A stretch of DNA of 41,709 nucleotides, from the NCBI GenBank assembly GCA_009923495.1, contig RFTJ01000011.1:1-41709 (forward strand). Direction: 5' to 3'. The DNA is from Actinomycetota bacterium (GTDB taxonomy: Bacteria; Actinomycetota; Actinomycetes; S36-B12; UBA5976). Positions 32,501 through 40,709 of this stretch are shown here, piece by piece; the first letter of the stretch is position 1; each line of letters opens with the position of its first letter. A program made the translations under genes and the position numbers. The notes under the pieces were generated by a model. It saw only the letters and a program-made list of their open reading frames with translations. It was not told where the DNA came from and made no database searches.

Positions 32501-33070
32501 GAACAAAGCGGACACGTTGCTGAAGTGGGTTTTGATTTATATGTCCGATTAGTCGGTGAGGCAGTCGCTGAAGTTCGTGATGGCGAATCTGCTGAATCAG
32601 AATCAGTCATCCGAATTGAGCTCCCAATTGAAGCACACATTCCCCACACTTATGTGCCACAAGAGCGATTACGCCTAGAGGCATATCAAAGATTGTCGGA
32701 CGCGCGCACAACTGAGGCAGTGACTGAACTTGAGCATGAACTTGCTGATCGGTATGGGCCTTTGCCTGGCGAGGTTTACCGGCTTTTAGAGATTGCCCGC
32801 CTTCGAGTGCTGTTGCACGGCCTGGGCATCAGCGACTTAATTGCCGCTGGAACTGCCCTGAAAATCTTCCCCGCAGAACTGTCGGAGTCGAAGCAGATGC
32901 GACTTAACAGACTCTACCCAGGCAGTCGAATACAGCCAGCAACGCGTACGATTGTCCTACAGTTGCCTCAATCTAAAAAACTTGGCAGCAGTGCAAGTGG
33001 CATTGCGGGCGAGGATTTGGTTGACTGGGTGAGCAACGCAATAAATACTTTATTTGGAACTGCAAGTTGA
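29585..33070 (+). CDS. mfd: Transcription-repair coupling factor
   Basis: An 1161-residue Mfd that displaces stalled RNA polymerase and recruits UvrA. The N-terminal UvrB-like part has [17 protein letters not shown] and GGIVDIFLP. The polymerase-interacting domain follows ([39 protein letters not shown]). The RecG-like motor has [20 protein letters not shown] (Walker A), [15 protein letters not shown] (Walker B), [13 protein letters not shown], and [19 protein letters not shown] with QLRGRVGRS. The C-terminal TRCF domain follows (from about residue 1000). Normal size and all motifs intact. ATG overlaps the upstream stop by 4 bp. Confidence 0.97.
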   Translation: [1161 protein letters not shown]

Positions 33071-33081
33071 GGAATGGTGTC

Positions 33082-33696
33082 GTGGGCAAACTCGCAAAAC
33101 TAAGTGTGCTGGTAGGAATTCTGCTGCTAATTGCTGGCTGCTCCGACAAGGCTAATCAGACTGGCTCTGCTGCAACAATCGGTAACAGAGTAATAAAGCA
33201 GAAAATTGTAAATGAACAACTCGCTGAGATACTTAATGACCTGCCGGAAAACAGTTCTCAACAACCGGCTCCAGATGCTGGCACTATTGGACAGCTAGTC
33301 GTTAGTAGGTTAGTGATCTCTGATTTAGTTAACGAGGCTCTAGTTAAGTTAGATACAAAAGTTACTGATGCGGAAGTGATTTCTCTGCGAGATCAAATAT
33401 TTTTGCAGTACGGACAGGATGCAGTTATCCAGCAATTGGCTACGACCCAAGGTGTGCCAAAGAGTCAGATTGATAGCTTTTTCAAAACGATTCTCGGCCA
33501 AGGTTATGTTGGGTCTGCCCTTGCACCGAAAGGCACCCAAAAACAGCGAAGTGTGGCAGCAGCAAACTACTTGACTCAGCTAGCAGCATCTGAGGGAGTA
33601 AATGTCTCCCCAAGATATGGCACTTGGGATCCACAGCAAATGCAGGCTATGGGTCTAGACAACTCCTTATCGTTCTCGCTATCCACCACACAGTAA
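33082..33696 (+). CDS. SurA N-terminal-like lipoprotein
   Basis: A 204-residue predicted lipoprotein. Residues 1-19 form a lipoprotein signal (KLAKLSVLVGILLLIAGCS) with lipobox LIAGC, so the mature protein starts at Cys. The rest is mainly helical: ATIGNRVIKQKIVNEQLAEIL resembles the SurA/PrsA N-terminal chaperone segment, and it ends without the parvulin isomerase domain of those proteins. In Actinobacteria a SurA-N protein commonly lies between mfd and mazG, and this matches. A folding aid for exported proteins is plausible but unproven. GAGGA about 8 nt before GTG 33082 favours this start over TTG 33067. Confidence 0.75.
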   Translation: MGKLAKLSVLVGILLLIAGCSDKANQTGSAATIGNRVIKQKIVNEQLAEILNDLPENSSQQPAPDAGTIGQLVVSRLVISDLVNEALVKLDTKVTDAEVISLRDQIFLQYGQDAVIQQLATTQGVPKSQIDSFFKTILGQGYVGSALAPKGTQKQRSVAAANYLTQLAASEGVNVSPRYGTWDPQQMQAMGLDNSLSFSLSTTQ

Positions 33697-33699
33697 TTT

Positions 33700-34359
33700 A
33701 TGTCTGAATCCGTAACTCGTCTTGTCGCGGTGATGGATCAACTTCGATCACCAGGTGGCTGCCCGTGGGATGCTGAACAGACACATGAGTCACTTGCTCG
33801 GTACTTATTAGAAGAAACTTACGAAGTACTAGAGGCAATGGACCATGGTGACACGGCGGCATTGCGTGAAGAACTTGGCGATTTATTGTTGCAAGTGGTT
33901 TTTCATGCGCGAATAGCTCAAGAACAGGATGCGAATTTCACGTTAGATGCCATAGCCGATGGCGTTGTTAACAAATTGGTTCGACGGCATCCACATGTTT
34001 TTTCTGACCTGCAGGTTACTTCGCAGGAAGAGCTAGAGGAAAATTGGGCGCAGATTAAGCGCGCAGAAAAACAGCGCGAATCAGTTATTGATGGCGTTCC
34101 CAAAGCGCTGCCTGCACTTCAGTTAGCAACACAGTTGCTTTATCGATCAAGAAAACTCGACATCGAATTCGAAGATACGCACTTAACCGACTCGATAGCG
34201 CAGTTGATTGGCGAGGTTAATCAGACCACAATCTCCGAGTTGCTAGTTTCTGTTGTGCAACTAGCGAGAACTCAAGACTTGGATCCGGAATCTTGCCTTC
34301 GTGCTGCGATGGCGGATTACCGAGCGTTGGTGAGCAAGTCTGAGGGACTGACACAATAA
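33700..34359 (+). CDS. mazG: MazG nucleoside triphosphate pyrophosphohydrolase
   Basis: A 219-residue all-alpha NTP pyrophosphatase, cleaning noncanonical or excess NTPs to NMP. The first MazG domain is complete: GGCPWDAEQTHESLARYLLEETYEVLEAMD with the metal-binding EExxE array, then LREELGDLLLQVVFHARIAQE (ExxD). A second, shorter MazG-like part follows (LPALQLATQLLYRSRKLD, IGEVNQTTISELLVSVVQLA), but its acidic metal motif looks degenerate. It starts 3 bp after the lipoprotein gene and ends about 140 bp before eno. Confidence 0.94.
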   Translation: MSESVTRLVAVMDQLRSPGGCPWDAEQTHESLARYLLEETYEVLEAMDHGDTAALREELGDLLLQVVFHARIAQEQDANFTLDAIADGVVNKLVRRHPHVFSDLQVTSQEELEENWAQIKRAEKQRESVIDGVPKALPALQLATQLLYRSRKLDIEFEDTHLTDSIAQLIGEVNQTTISELLVSVVQLARTQDLDPESCLRAAMADYRALVSKSEGLTQ

Positions 34360-34396
34360 CTACCCATTTCTCAAGGGATTTTACGAGTAAGTCGTT

Positions 34397-35780
<1,384 letters not shown>

Positions 35781-35798
35781 TCACGGCAAACTAGGTAA

Positions 35799-36230
35799 GT
35801 GACTTCCTCACCGAAATTTAATTTGCGTACTTTTGTAGTCTTAGGCGCATTAGTCATTATTGTCATGAGTGTGGCTGTTCCGCTACGTTCTCTGGTGAAA
35901 GAAAAGCGAGATATTTCGGTACTTAAGTCACAAATTGCAGATAAGCAAAAGACGATTGCACAGCTCCAAGCCGATGCCAAGCTACTCGATGACCAAAATT
36001 ATTTAAAGTCATTGGCACGCACTCGATTGAACTATGTATTTCCTGGCGAAATCGGACTGGTAGTTATTGACCAAGGTACTTCAACTGCCCTCGAAACAGT
36101 GCCGGGCGCATTGGTGCCAAATGACACTTCATCTTGGTACAGCAAGCTGTGGCGAAGCACTCAACTTGCTGACAAACCGCGTTCGCATAACGACCCACTT
36201 GTCATTCGTGACAAAGCCCAACAGAAGTAG
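35799..36230 (+). CDS. FtsB/DivIC family septum formation initiator
   Basis: A 143-residue bitopic division protein. A short cytoplasmic N-terminus leads to one membrane helix (about residues 8-28, VVLGALVIIVMSVAVPL). A coiled coil (about 31-65, KEKRDISVLKSQIADKQKTI) and the conserved DQNYLKSLARTRLNYVFPGE patch follow. FtsB/DivIC partners with FtsL and FtsQ at the septum. The place between eno and DUF501 matches Rv1023-Rv1025. The C-terminal 50 residues are low-complexity and polar. The start is GTG 35799 with AGG close by. Confidence 0.85.
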   Translation: MTSSPKFNLRTFVVLGALVIIVMSVAVPLRSLVKEKRDISVLKSQIADKQKTIAQLQADAKLLDDQNYLKSLARTRLNYVFPGEIGLVVIDQGTSTALETVPGALVPNDTSSWYSKLWRSTQLADKPRSHNDPLVIRDKAQQK

Positions 36231-36235
36231 CGCAA

Positions 36236-36733
36236 GTGCTATCCAACAAAGATCAGAAGGTAATTGAGGCTCAATTAGACCGACCGATTCGCGGAGGACT
36301 AGAGGTAGCTAGTCGCTGCGGCTGCGGAATGCCAAATGTCGTTCTTACCTCTCCACTACTCGAAGACGGAACACCATTTCCAACTACTTTCTACCTGACC
36401 TGCCCACGGTTAAATAGCGCAATAGGCACCTTAGAGGCAAACGGTGTCATGCGCGACCTCCAAGCGGAATTGGAAACAAATCCAGAATTAGCTGAACAAT
36501 ATTTGAAAGCGCACGAAAGTTATCTAGCAGTCAGAGAAACGCTAGGAGATGTCCCGCAAATTTCTGGAATAAGCGCAGGTGGAATGCCCAATCGGGTCAA
36601 GTGCCTACATGTACTGGCGGCCCACTCACTAGCTGCTGGTCCAGGCGTCAATCCGCTCGGAGATCGGGTTCTCGAGCTTGTCGGTGATTGGCGGTCATCA
36701 GGAACTTGTGCAAAGGAACTTGAATGCGAGTAG
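36236..36733 (+). CDS. DUF501 domain-containing protein
   Basis: A 165-residue protein of the DUF501 family. It has VIEAQLDRPIRGGLEVASRC followed by GCGMPNVVLTSP, FPTTFYLTCPRLNSAIGTLEA, and the late KCLHVLAAHSLAAGPGVNP. The conserved Cys residues (CGCG, TCP, KCLH) and His suggest a metal or redox site. Function is not established. The gene lies between the ftsB-like and ppx genes in most Actinobacteria, and here its end overlaps ppx by 10 bp. The start is GTG 36236. Confidence 0.88.
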   Translation: MLSNKDQKVIEAQLDRPIRGGLEVASRCGCGMPNVVLTSPLLEDGTPFPTTFYLTCPRLNSAIGTLEANGVMRDLQAELETNPELAEQYLKAHESYLAVRETLGDVPQISGISAGGMPNRVKCLHVLAAHSLAAGPGVNPLGDRVLELVGDWRSSGTCAKELECE

Positions 36734-37650
36734 CAGCGATCGACTGTGGCACAAACTCAATCAGATTGCTGATTGCCGATATTGTTGCTGGCAAGTTGAG
36801 TGATGTCCTTCGGACAATGATCATTGTTCGCCTTGGGGAAGGTGTTGATCAAACTCATGAATTTTCGCAAGCGGCATTGACCCGCACATTTTCGGCTGTT
36901 GATGTTTACGCGCAGTTAATCTTTGAACATAAACCGGATCTGATTCGTTTCGTCGCCACTAGTGCCTCGCGAGATGTCTCAAATAGGGCAGATTTTTTTG
37001 CGGGTGTGAAGAGTCGCCTGGGCCTAGAGCCAACTGTAATTTCTGGCGATGAGGAGGCTCGTTTATCATTCCTCGGAGCAACAAAGGGTTTAGCCAGCTC
37101 AGCATCGACCCTCGAACCACCGTATTTAGTTATCGACATTGGCGGCGGCAGCACTGAATTTGTCATTGGTAATACCGAACCCCTTCGAGCAATCAGCATG
37201 GACATTGGCTGCGTTCGAATGACTGAACGACACCTAACGCAGGATCCACCTACAGCTGAAGAGGTAGCGGCAGCAACCCTTGATATTGATGCGGCAATTG
37301 CCAGCGCAGATCAGCAGGTACACCTTTCAACCGCAAAAACTTTAATTGGAGTGGCAGGATCTGTGACAACGGTTGCGGCCTTGGCTCTTGAGCTTGCAGA
37401 ATATGATTCAACGAAAATTCATGGCTCACGAGTATCTGCTACCAAGGTTCATGAAATCACTTCCAATCTGTTAAGGATGACCCGAAGTGATCGCGCCAGA
37501 TTGGGTGCGATGCATGAGGGCAGAGTTGATGTAATCGGTGGTGGCTCGTTGGTTCTTGATCGCATCATGCAGGCCACTGGATTGCCAGAAGTCATAGTCT
37601 CTGAACACGACATCTTGGATGGCATCGCTTATGACTTAGTTGCCGATTGA
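36724..37650 (+). CDS. ppx: Ppx/GppA family exopolyphosphatase
   Basis: A 308-residue actin/Hsp70-fold phosphatase that degrades polyphosphate or pppGpp. The phosphate-1 motif AIDCGTNSIRLLIADI, the FVATSASRDVSNRADFF segment, ISGDEEARLSFLGAT, and the phosphate-2 motif YLVIDIGGGSTEFVIG are present, then MDIGCVRMTERH, GVAGSVTTVAALAL and the end VSEHDILDGIAYDL. At about 300 residues it lacks the C-terminal HD-like domain of E. coli Ppx, as do the mycobacterial proteins. Polyphosphate versus pppGpp preference cannot be told. It is the last gene of the eno block. Confidence 0.93.
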   Translation: MRVAAIDCGTNSIRLLIADIVAGKLSDVLRTMIIVRLGEGVDQTHEFSQAALTRTFSAVDVYAQLIFEHKPDLIRFVATSASRDVSNRADFFAGVKSRLGLEPTVISGDEEARLSFLGATKGLASSASTLEPPYLVIDIGGGSTEFVIGNTEPLRAISMDIGCVRMTERHLTQDPPTAEEVAAATLDIDAAIASADQQVHLSTAKTLIGVAGSVTTVAALALELAEYDSTKIHGSRVSATKVHEITSNLLRMTRSDRARLGAMHEGRVDVIGGGSLVLDRIMQATGLPEVIVSEHDILDGIAYDLVAD

Positions 37651-37707
37651 TGTAAATCGTCCCCCAGTTAGGCGAAACACCTTGGCTCGTGTCAGGATTA
37701 GATGCTC

Positions 37708-37782
37708 GCCCCCGTAGCCCAATCGGTTAGAGGCACACGACTTAAAATCGTGCCAGTGTGGGTTCAAGTCCCACCGGGGGTA
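37708..37782 (+). tRNA. tRNA-Leu (anticodon TAA) with short variable region
   Basis: A 75-nt cloverleaf: acceptor GCCCCCG/CGGGGGT (first pair G-U), D-stem of three pairs (10-25, 11-24, 12-23) with the extended TTAGA loop typical of class II tRNAs, anticodon stem CACGA/TCGTG around CTTAAAA (anticodon TAA, Leu), and T-arm GTGGG-TTCAAGT-CCCAC. Between the anticodon and T stems there are only five bases (CCAGT), whereas tRNA-Leu usually carries a long extra arm. Discriminator A; CCA is not encoded (CAG follows). TTA codons are common in this window, so this tRNA should matter. Confidence 0.88.
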
Positions 37783-37799
37783 CAGTCAGGAGGCATTTG

Positions 37800-38384
37800 A
37801 TGAACGCTGAGCATTTGTTTTTGAAATCTGATATTCATGGCCCTTGGGCACCCGAGTTTGAAAAAATTTATTTCGGTATGGGCTGCTTCTGGGGAGCAGA
37901 GAAAAAACTCTGGGCAGTTCCAGGCGTCAAAGTTACCGCAGTTGGTTATATGGGCGGAACTGCATCGGATCCAACTTATCCTCAGGTTTGTACGGGCGAA
38001 ACTGGCCACGCAGAGATTGTTTTGGTTGTTTACGATCCTGCAGAGGTTGATTTTTATGAACTCATGAAAGTCTTTTGGGAGAACCATGACCCGACCCAAG
38101 GCAACCGCCAGGGCAACGACATTGGCACTCAGTACCGCTCAGCAATTTACTGGACCACCGATGCACAGCGAGACTTCGTTTTAAAAACTAAAGCTGCTTA
38201 CCGAGAAGTATTATCCTTGGCGGGTCTGCCTGAGATAACAACTGAGATTTCCGCTGCCGAGGGAAAAATATTTTGGTACGCCGAGGAATATCACCAGCAG
38301 TACTTAATCAAGAATCCGAACGGCTATGATTGCCACGCTAACACCGGCTATGCCTTGCCAAGTCAGGATTTAATCGAGTTGTAG
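37800..38384 (+). CDS. msrA: Peptide methionine-S-sulfoxide reductase MsrA
   Basis: A 194-residue MsrA, which repairs the S-epimer of methionine sulfoxide. The active-site motif GMGCFWGAEKKLW has the catalytic Cys, followed by GYMGGTASDPTYPQVCTGETGHAEI, FWENHDPTQGNRQGNDIGTQYRSAIY and YHQQYLIKNPNGYDCHANTG, where the Cys near the end could be the resolving Cys. AGGAGG (37787-37792) 7 nt before ATG 37800 fixes the start; the frame is open further back into tRNA-Leu, but that part is not coding. Its end overlaps the convergent MFS gene by 22 bp. Confidence 0.97.
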   Translation: MNAEHLFLKSDIHGPWAPEFEKIYFGMGCFWGAEKKLWAVPGVKVTAVGYMGGTASDPTYPQVCTGETGHAEIVLVVYDPAEVDFYELMKVFWENHDPTQGNRQGNDIGTQYRSAIYWTTDAQRDFVLKTKAAYREVLSLAGLPEITTEISAAEGKIFWYAEEYHQQYLIKNPNGYDCHANTGYALPSQDLIEL

Positions 38385-39607
38385 TTTGACTCAGTTTGTT
38401 CAGGCTTGATGCGAGTTTCGCGAGTTCGAATTGACATGTAAAAGGCAAACAGTGAAGCTGCTGCGGCAGTGGCAAAGGGAACAAAGTAGCCACCAGAAGA
38501 ATCTTTTAAGTATCCAGCCACTAGCGGACCCATAATTACCCCAAAATCACCAACCATTTGAAATAGTCCAATAACTTGGCCACCTTTTCGATCTTTAACC
38601 ATATCGCCCACAATCGCTGATGGAGCTGCTCCCAAATATGCGGCGGATATTCCGAAGAGCAACATGCTCAAGTAAAGTGCCGCCAGAGATTCACCGGTTG
38701 CTAACACCACTAAGGCAGTGGTCAAAATTGTTGAACCTAGTATCAATGCCGGCTTTCGCCCCCTTGTGTCAATGAAACGACCAGAAGTGGGCAGAAGCAC
38801 CGCTTGCATCACACTTGAAATTAGGAAGCTAATGCTTGCTGTTTTGGTATCGCGGTTCAAAGCTTCAGTGACAAAGAGTGGGATCAAAGAAATTCGCAAG
38901 CTGAAGCTTGTCAGACTGGTAATTAGATTTACCGTTAGTGCCGCGCGATACGGATGTTCCCGCAATGCCTGCCTTACCGGCATCACTTCAACTTGATCGA
39001 TCCTTTCCTCGGCTGATGTCACTTCAGAACGTGGCAATTTGTCCAAAGTGCTTAACGCCGTGATAACGGCAGCCAGCAGCGTAGCTGAGTAAACAAAAAA
39101 TGGTGCGCGGATACTAAAGTGCACGACTATTCCGCCCACAGCTGGTCCGGCTAGCCCGCCAAATAAGAATCCACTTTGATACAAACTTGTGGCGCGACCA
39201 CGACTTTCACTGTCGACTTTGTGCAAAAGCAGTGACATCGCGGCGACAGTAAACATGGCAGAGCCAGTTCCACCAATGGCTCGCAAAATTAAGAGTTGCG
39301 GATAGGTTTGGGCACTCCCGGCTAATGCGCTGGAAACCGAGACGATACTTAGGCCTACGCCCAGAACCCAGCGCTCACCGAATTTATTGACCAGCCAACC
39401 ACTCGGCGAAGCGCTTACAAAGCGCATTAAGGCAAACAAACTAATGACCGCGCTGGCCGCAAATGCAGAAACCCCGAAGGATTCAGCAAATACTGGCAAA
39501 ACGGGGGCAACAATGCCGTAGCCAAGTGCAACGCAGAAGGAAATTGCTGTTACTACAGCAACTTCCCGAGGTAGCCCACGGAATTGCCGAGTAATCACAA
39601 AGTTCAT
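38363..39607 (-). CDS. MFS transporter, drug:H+ antiporter-like
   Basis: A 414-residue major facilitator with twelve predicted helices. The N-half has ISFCVALGYGIVAPVLPVFA, then the loop 2-3 motif SGWLVNKFGERWVLGVG, and LRAIGGTGSAMFTVAAMSLL; the C-half repeats the loop motif as FIDTRGRKPALILGS. This arrangement fits DHA1-type exporters. Substrate is unknown. It is divergent from the two-gene ABC exporter across a region with a strong palindrome, suggesting shared control of two efflux systems. No clear ribosome site or -10 box before ATG 39607. Confidence 0.88.
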   Translation of the reverse strand: MNFVITRQFRGLPREVAVVTAISFCVALGYGIVAPVLPVFAESFGVSAFAASAVISLFALMRFVSASPSGWLVNKFGERWVLGVGLSIVSVSSALAGSAQTYPQLLILRAIGGTGSAMFTVAAMSLLLHKVDSESRGRATSLYQSGFLFGGLAGPAVGGIVVHFSIRAPFFVYSATLLAAVITALSTLDKLPRSEVTSAEERIDQVEVMPVRQALREHPYRAALTVNLITSLTSFSLRISLIPLFVTEALNRDTKTASISFLISSVMQAVLLPTSGRFIDTRGRKPALILGSTILTTALVVLATGESLAALYLSMLLFGISAAYLGAAPSAIVGDMVKDRKGGQVIGLFQMVGDFGVIMGPLVAGYLKDSSGGYFVPFATAAAASLFAFYMSIRTRETRIKPEQTESNYNSIKS

Positions 39608-39629
39608 TTTGATGCTGTTGCGCCTATCG

Positions 39630-39650
39630 GTTTAATGACACATTAAACCC
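39630..39650. promoter_or_regulatory. Perfect 9-3-9 palindrome between MFS and ABC exporter genes (operator)
   Basis: GGTTTAATG (39630-39638), ACA, CATTAAACC (39642-39650): 9-bp arms without mismatch. It sits 23-43 bp upstream of the MFS start and about 60-80 bp before the ABC start. Size and symmetry fit a MarR- or TetR-type dimer site. Confidence 0.6.
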
Positions 39651-39675
39651 TAGCCGAAGTAGGCAATTGTGCTAG

Positions 39676-39687
39676 TTTAAATTTAAA
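39676..39687. promoter_or_regulatory. AT-rich palindrome before the ABC exporter genes, possible second operator
   Basis: TTTAAATTTAAA (39676-39687) is a perfect 12-bp palindrome; preceded by G it repeats the GTTTAA half-site core of the stronger palindrome 26 bp upstream. It lies 24-35 bp before TTG 39711, where a promoter would be. Confidence 0.35.
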
Positions 39688-39710
39688 TCATCAATGAAAT
39701 GTGAGTAATT

Positions 39711-40709
39711 TTGACACTGGCAATTGAAGTCTCGGGACTTAAAAAGAACTTTGGCGAAGTGCAGGCGCTGCGCGGAATTGATTTCACAGTTGAGCAAGGA
39801 ACTATTGTTGGCCTACTCGGGCCAAACGGTTCAGGCAAAACGACAACTGTTCGAATTTTGGCAACTTTGCTTAAGGCTGACGGTGGCTCAGCAAAAGTTA
39901 GTGGCTTTGATGTGGCAACAAATTCGGATGCAGTAAAAGAAACCATTGGTCTTACTGGACAATATGCGGCTGTAGACGAGTACCTCACTGGTCGTGAAAA
40001 TTTGCAACTCTTTGGCCAGCTGTTTCACCTTTCTAAAAAGCAGGCAAGTGAACGCGCCGATGAGCTGTTACAGCGATTCGATTTAGCAGATGCGGCCGAT
40101 CGCGGAATTAAGGGCTACTCAGGCGGTATGCGTCGTCGCCTTGATTTGGCAGCCAGCCTAATTGGTCGGCCCGAAGTTTTATTTTTGGATGAACCAACAA
40201 CTGGTTTAGATCCCCGTAGTCGACTTGGTATGTGGGAAGTCATCGAATCACTTGTTGCTGGCGGTACGACAGTTTTGTTAACAACCCAATATCTAGAAGA
40301 AGCTGACCAATTGGCATCACGGAGTGTGGTTTTAGATCATGGCTCTGTTATCGCGCAGGGAACTTCTGATGAACTGAAGTCACAAGTCGGCGGCGACAGG
40401 GTAGAACTAGTAGTTGACTCACCAGATCAGACTGAATCAGCAAAACAGGCACTAGCACCAATTGCCTCAGGAGAAATAAATTTGAATGTGCAAGAGCATA
40501 AAGTTATCGTGCCAACTTCAGGTGGTTCGCGAGCCGTTGTCGAGGCAGTCCGGTTACTAGACGAAGCGAAAATAGCGATAGCAGATATTTCGTTACGTCG
40601 TCCGACATTAGACGATGTCTTTCTAAGTTTGACTGGCCGAGTTGCCCAAGATGAAGTAAGCGATTCCGGATTAGCATCCAAAAAATCAAGAAAAGGAAGT
40701 CGTCGATGA
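39711..40709 (+). CDS. ABC exporter ATP-binding protein, DrrA family
   Basis: A 332-residue ATPase of a drug-resistance type ABC exporter. Walker A GLLGPNGSGKTTTVRIL (about residues 33-49), Q-loop GQYAAVDEYLTGRENL, signature GYSGGMRRRLDLAA, Walker B VLFLDEPTTGLDPRSR, and H-loop region VLLTTQYLEEADQLASR are complete. A DUF4162-like C-terminal part follows (about 235-310) ending in a basic tail KKSRKGSRR. The start is TTG 39711, the only initiator after the in-frame stop at 39702; GTGAG is a weak ribosome site. Its TGA overlaps the permease ATG by 4 bp. Confidence 0.93.
   Translation: MTLAIEVSGLKKNFGEVQALRGIDFTVEQGTIVGLLGPNGSGKTTTVRILATLLKADGGSAKVSGFDVATNSDAVKETIGLTGQYAAVDEYLTGRENLQLFGQLFHLSKKQASERADELLQRFDLADAADRGIKGYSGGMRRRLDLAASLIGRPEVLFLDEPTTGLDPRSRLGMWEVIESLVAGGTTVLLTTQYLEEADQLASRSVVLDHGSVIAQGTSDELKSQVGGDRVELVVDSPDQTESAKQALAPIASGEINLNVQEHKVIVPTSGGSRAVVEAVRLLDEAKIAIADISLRRPTLDDVFLSLTGRVAQDEVSDSGLASKKSRKGSRR

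Noticed and set aside
37758-37799. A longer MsrA reading with 14 extra residues (start inside tRNA-Leu)
   Set aside because: The extension is tRNA sequence; AGGAGG before ATG 37800 gives the normal start.
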